This document shows, piece after piece, positions 15,448-16,720 of a stretch of 16,720 bases of DNA. Origin of the DNA: JAVBKV01 sp031553885 (GTDB lineage Bacteria; Bacteroidota; Bacteroidia; Bacteroidales; Azobacteroidaceae); assembly GCA_031553885.1 (NCBI GenBank), contig JAVBKV010000070.1, forward strand, positions 1 through 16,720. Direction: 5' to 3'. Below the pieces are notes generated by a model. That model saw only the letters and a program-made list of their open reading frames with translations, did no database searches and was not told the DNA's origin. A program made the translations under genes and the position numbers. Positions within the stretch are counted from its first letter, which is position 1, and every line of letters begins with the position of its first letter.

Positions 15448-15502
15448 ACACGATTTAGCACACGATTATTTCTCATCGTTTTGCCCGTGATTTAACACGA
15501 TT
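15448..15502. repeat. Three copies of ACACGATT
   Basis: ACACGATT occurs at 15448-15455, 15460-15467 and 15495-15502. The first two are 12 bp apart. They sit between two converging genes and beside an orphan promoter-like box. Function is unknown; protein-binding sites or remains of a recombination site are possible. Confidence 0.4.
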
Positions 15503-15509
15503 GTTAGTG

Positions 15510-15517
15510 CAAATATA
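15510..15517 (-). promoter_or_regulatory. Leftward -7-like box without a recognisable gene
   Basis: On the - strand this reads TATATTTG followed by CAC, a full TAnnTTTG match. It faces away from the ATPase gene, back towards the 3' end of the 14837 gene. The only ORF it would serve is a 20-codon one (15476 down to 15414). It may be the promoter of a gene since lost, or give an antisense RNA. Confidence 0.3.
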
Positions 15518-15533
15518 CGGAATTTATATAAAT

Positions 15534-16720
15534 CTACATATCATTCATCGAAAGAGTTTTATAGTTTACTTTATAATTGCTCAACTCTCCGGTAGCCTTC
15601 ATAAAGTGAATGCCTTTTTCTCTTAGCGTATCAAGGTTTATATTGGCAGCATTCCGCTTTATTTCAATGATGTCGGCTGTTTTATCAAATTCATTGACTG
15701 TCACCATGTCGATTTCATTTTCGCCTTTTTTATCCCAATAGCCACCGATACGGGTATAGCGCATTTGCTCAATACATTGTGCTCTGAAATATCGTTCCAG
15801 TATTTTTCCACTGAATGTAGGATAATCACGAACGATAATCTCTTTCAGTTGCTCATACCCTCCTACTTCCACCATGTAGCTATACTTGTAGATAAAGCGG
15901 AACCAAAAAGTAAGAAAGTTATCTTCCAATGTATAACGTACATTTTTCGTTTCTACCTTCGCAAAAATAGGGGTGACTTTAGATATCAAGCCATAATCAT
16001 GTTCCAACTTAGTAAGATACCCACCAATTTCGCGGTTTACGATAGCCTCTATTTTTGCCCTTGTATTCTCACCTCTCGCAATGGACGAAAGGATGGTAAA
16101 GTAATTGGCATACTCTTTACCAAATTCCTCAATAAGCATGTTTTTACCTTCCGGAATAAACGTTGAATCCTCTTTAACGATAGTATCCAACATTGCTTCC
16201 AGTGTATATGAACCGGAATCCATCAGAAGTTGGACATATTTGGCGACTCCTCCGGTGAAAGTATACAGTGCCAGTAAGTCTTCCGAAGTATAATCTGGAT
16301 TGTGGTCTGCAAGAATTTCCTTCAATACGGATGTTTCAAATGGTTTTACCTTTAGCAGAGCTGTAGCACGACCAAACAACGGCTCTTTGGAATTTTGAAA
16401 TATCTTGTGCATTAACGAATGGACAGACCCGCTCAAAAGCAAGTTCATTTTGCTTTGGTCTTTATTCACATCCCAATAATGCTGAATGTCGCTGTAAACC
16501 GATGGTGCAATATTGTAGAACTCCTGAAACTCATCAATAATCAGGTTGAAAGACCGTGTCTTTGAAAGCTCCATCAAGTACTTGAACAATTCTCCGAAAC
16601 TATTAACCTCTCCCAAAATAGGAATGCCCAATTTGTCTTTTATTTCCTGTGCAAAATCCTGACATAAAAAAGGCTCGGCTTTCCGTGCAACAAAAAAATA
16701 GAGTGTAGGCTGTTCTTCGG
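15534..16720 (-). CDS. AAA ATPase with DUF234-type nuclease-like domain (5' end outside window)
   Basis: The frame is open to the right edge (the visible part begins EEQPTLYFFVARKAEPFLCQ), so the gene is partial. The Walker A loop lies outside, as does the start; the in-frame TTG at 16631 is not the true start. The ATPase part resembles the archaeal-type ATPase family PF01637: a Walker B strand LIIDEFQEF (about 16520-16550) and the sensor-like LLLSGSVHSLM. A winged-helix-like region follows, then a C-terminal DUF234-like domain (GGYWDKKGENEIDMV...ADIIEIKR, about 15650-15735). Its E-x-D...E-x-K pattern fits a PD-(D/E)xK nuclease fold. These proteins are common in Bacteroidota, and their biological role is poorly known. 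The gene looks more A+T-rich than the operon at 279-5238. Its stop faces the 14837 gene. Confidence 0.85.
   Translation of the reverse strand, partial: EEQPTLYFFVARKAEPFLCQDFAQEIKDKLGIPILGEVNSFGELFKYLMELSKTRSFNLIIDEFQEFYNIAPSVYSDIQHYWDVNKDQSKMNLLLSGSVHSLMHKIFQNSKEPLFGRATALLKVKPFETSVLKEILADHNPDYTSEDLLALYTFTGGVAKYVQLLMDSGSYTLEAMLDTIVKEDSTFIPEGKNMLIEEFGKEYANYFTILSSIARGENTRAKIEAIVNREIGGYLTKLEHDYGLISKVTPIFAKVETKNVRYTLEDNFLTFWFRFIYKYSYMVEVGGYEQLKEIIVRDYPTFSGKILERYFRAQCIEQMRYTRIGGYWDKKGENEIDMVTVNEFDKTADIIEIKRNAANINLDTLREKGIHFMKATGELSNYKVNYKTLSMNDM

Noticed and set aside
15448..15502. CRISPR-like array
   Set aside because: Repeats are only 8 bp and unevenly spaced, with no spacers of constant length and no cas genes.

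Overview
The window looks like a chromosomal segment of a member of Bacteroidota, most likely order Bacteroidales (Parabacteroides-like is my guess, not proven). Three things point there. The DUF5686 outer-membrane family and a GH32 enzyme with a DUF4980-type N-terminus are both typical of this group. One protein carries a segment resembling the SusC/RagA plug. The intergenic regions contain TAnnTTTG boxes, the -7 element of the Bacteroidota primary sigma factor; TACTTTTG occurs three times, each time upstream of a gene on the + strand. Shine-Dalgarno sequences are not prominent. I saw no rRNA, tRNA, CRISPR array or transposase.

Layout. 1-278 has no gene but holds three hairpins, two of them good terminator candidates. 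279-5238 (- strand) is a two-gene unit: an exported TldD-TldE fusion metallopeptidase followed, after 7 bp, by an exported GH32 fructan hydrolase. A 198-bp divergent control region separates it from 5437-11433 (+), a 1,998-residue exported bacterial alpha-2-macroglobulin. 11442-13640 (-) is a DUF5686 outer-membrane protein that converges tail to tail on the macroglobulin with only 8 bp between. 13749-14438 (+) is a Crp/Fnr-type regulator, divergent from the DUF5686 gene. 14439-14836 is an A+T-rich non-coding leader. 14837-15388 (+) is a small exported protein of unknown function that may be a truncated remnant. 15389-15533 is a repeat-bearing spacer with an orphan promoter-like box. 15534 to the right edge (-) is an AAA ATPase with a DUF234-type PD-(D/E)xK domain, cut off at its 5' end.

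The core of interest is 1933-11433. There an envelope peptidase (active TldD half joined to a TldE half without zinc ligands) lies head to head with a macroglobulin, a member of a protease-trap family. The macroglobulin has lost the thioester motif. Directly before its A2M domain, where animal macroglobulins carry the protease bait region, it has a segment of about 45 residues that reads like the start of a SusC/RagA TonB-dependent transporter plug. A functional link between the peptidase and the macroglobulin is inferred from gene arrangement only.

The right end (about 15380-15530) looks like a rearrangement junction. The + strand ORF ends abruptly, the spacer holds short repeats, and a leftward promoter-like box there has no gene to serve.
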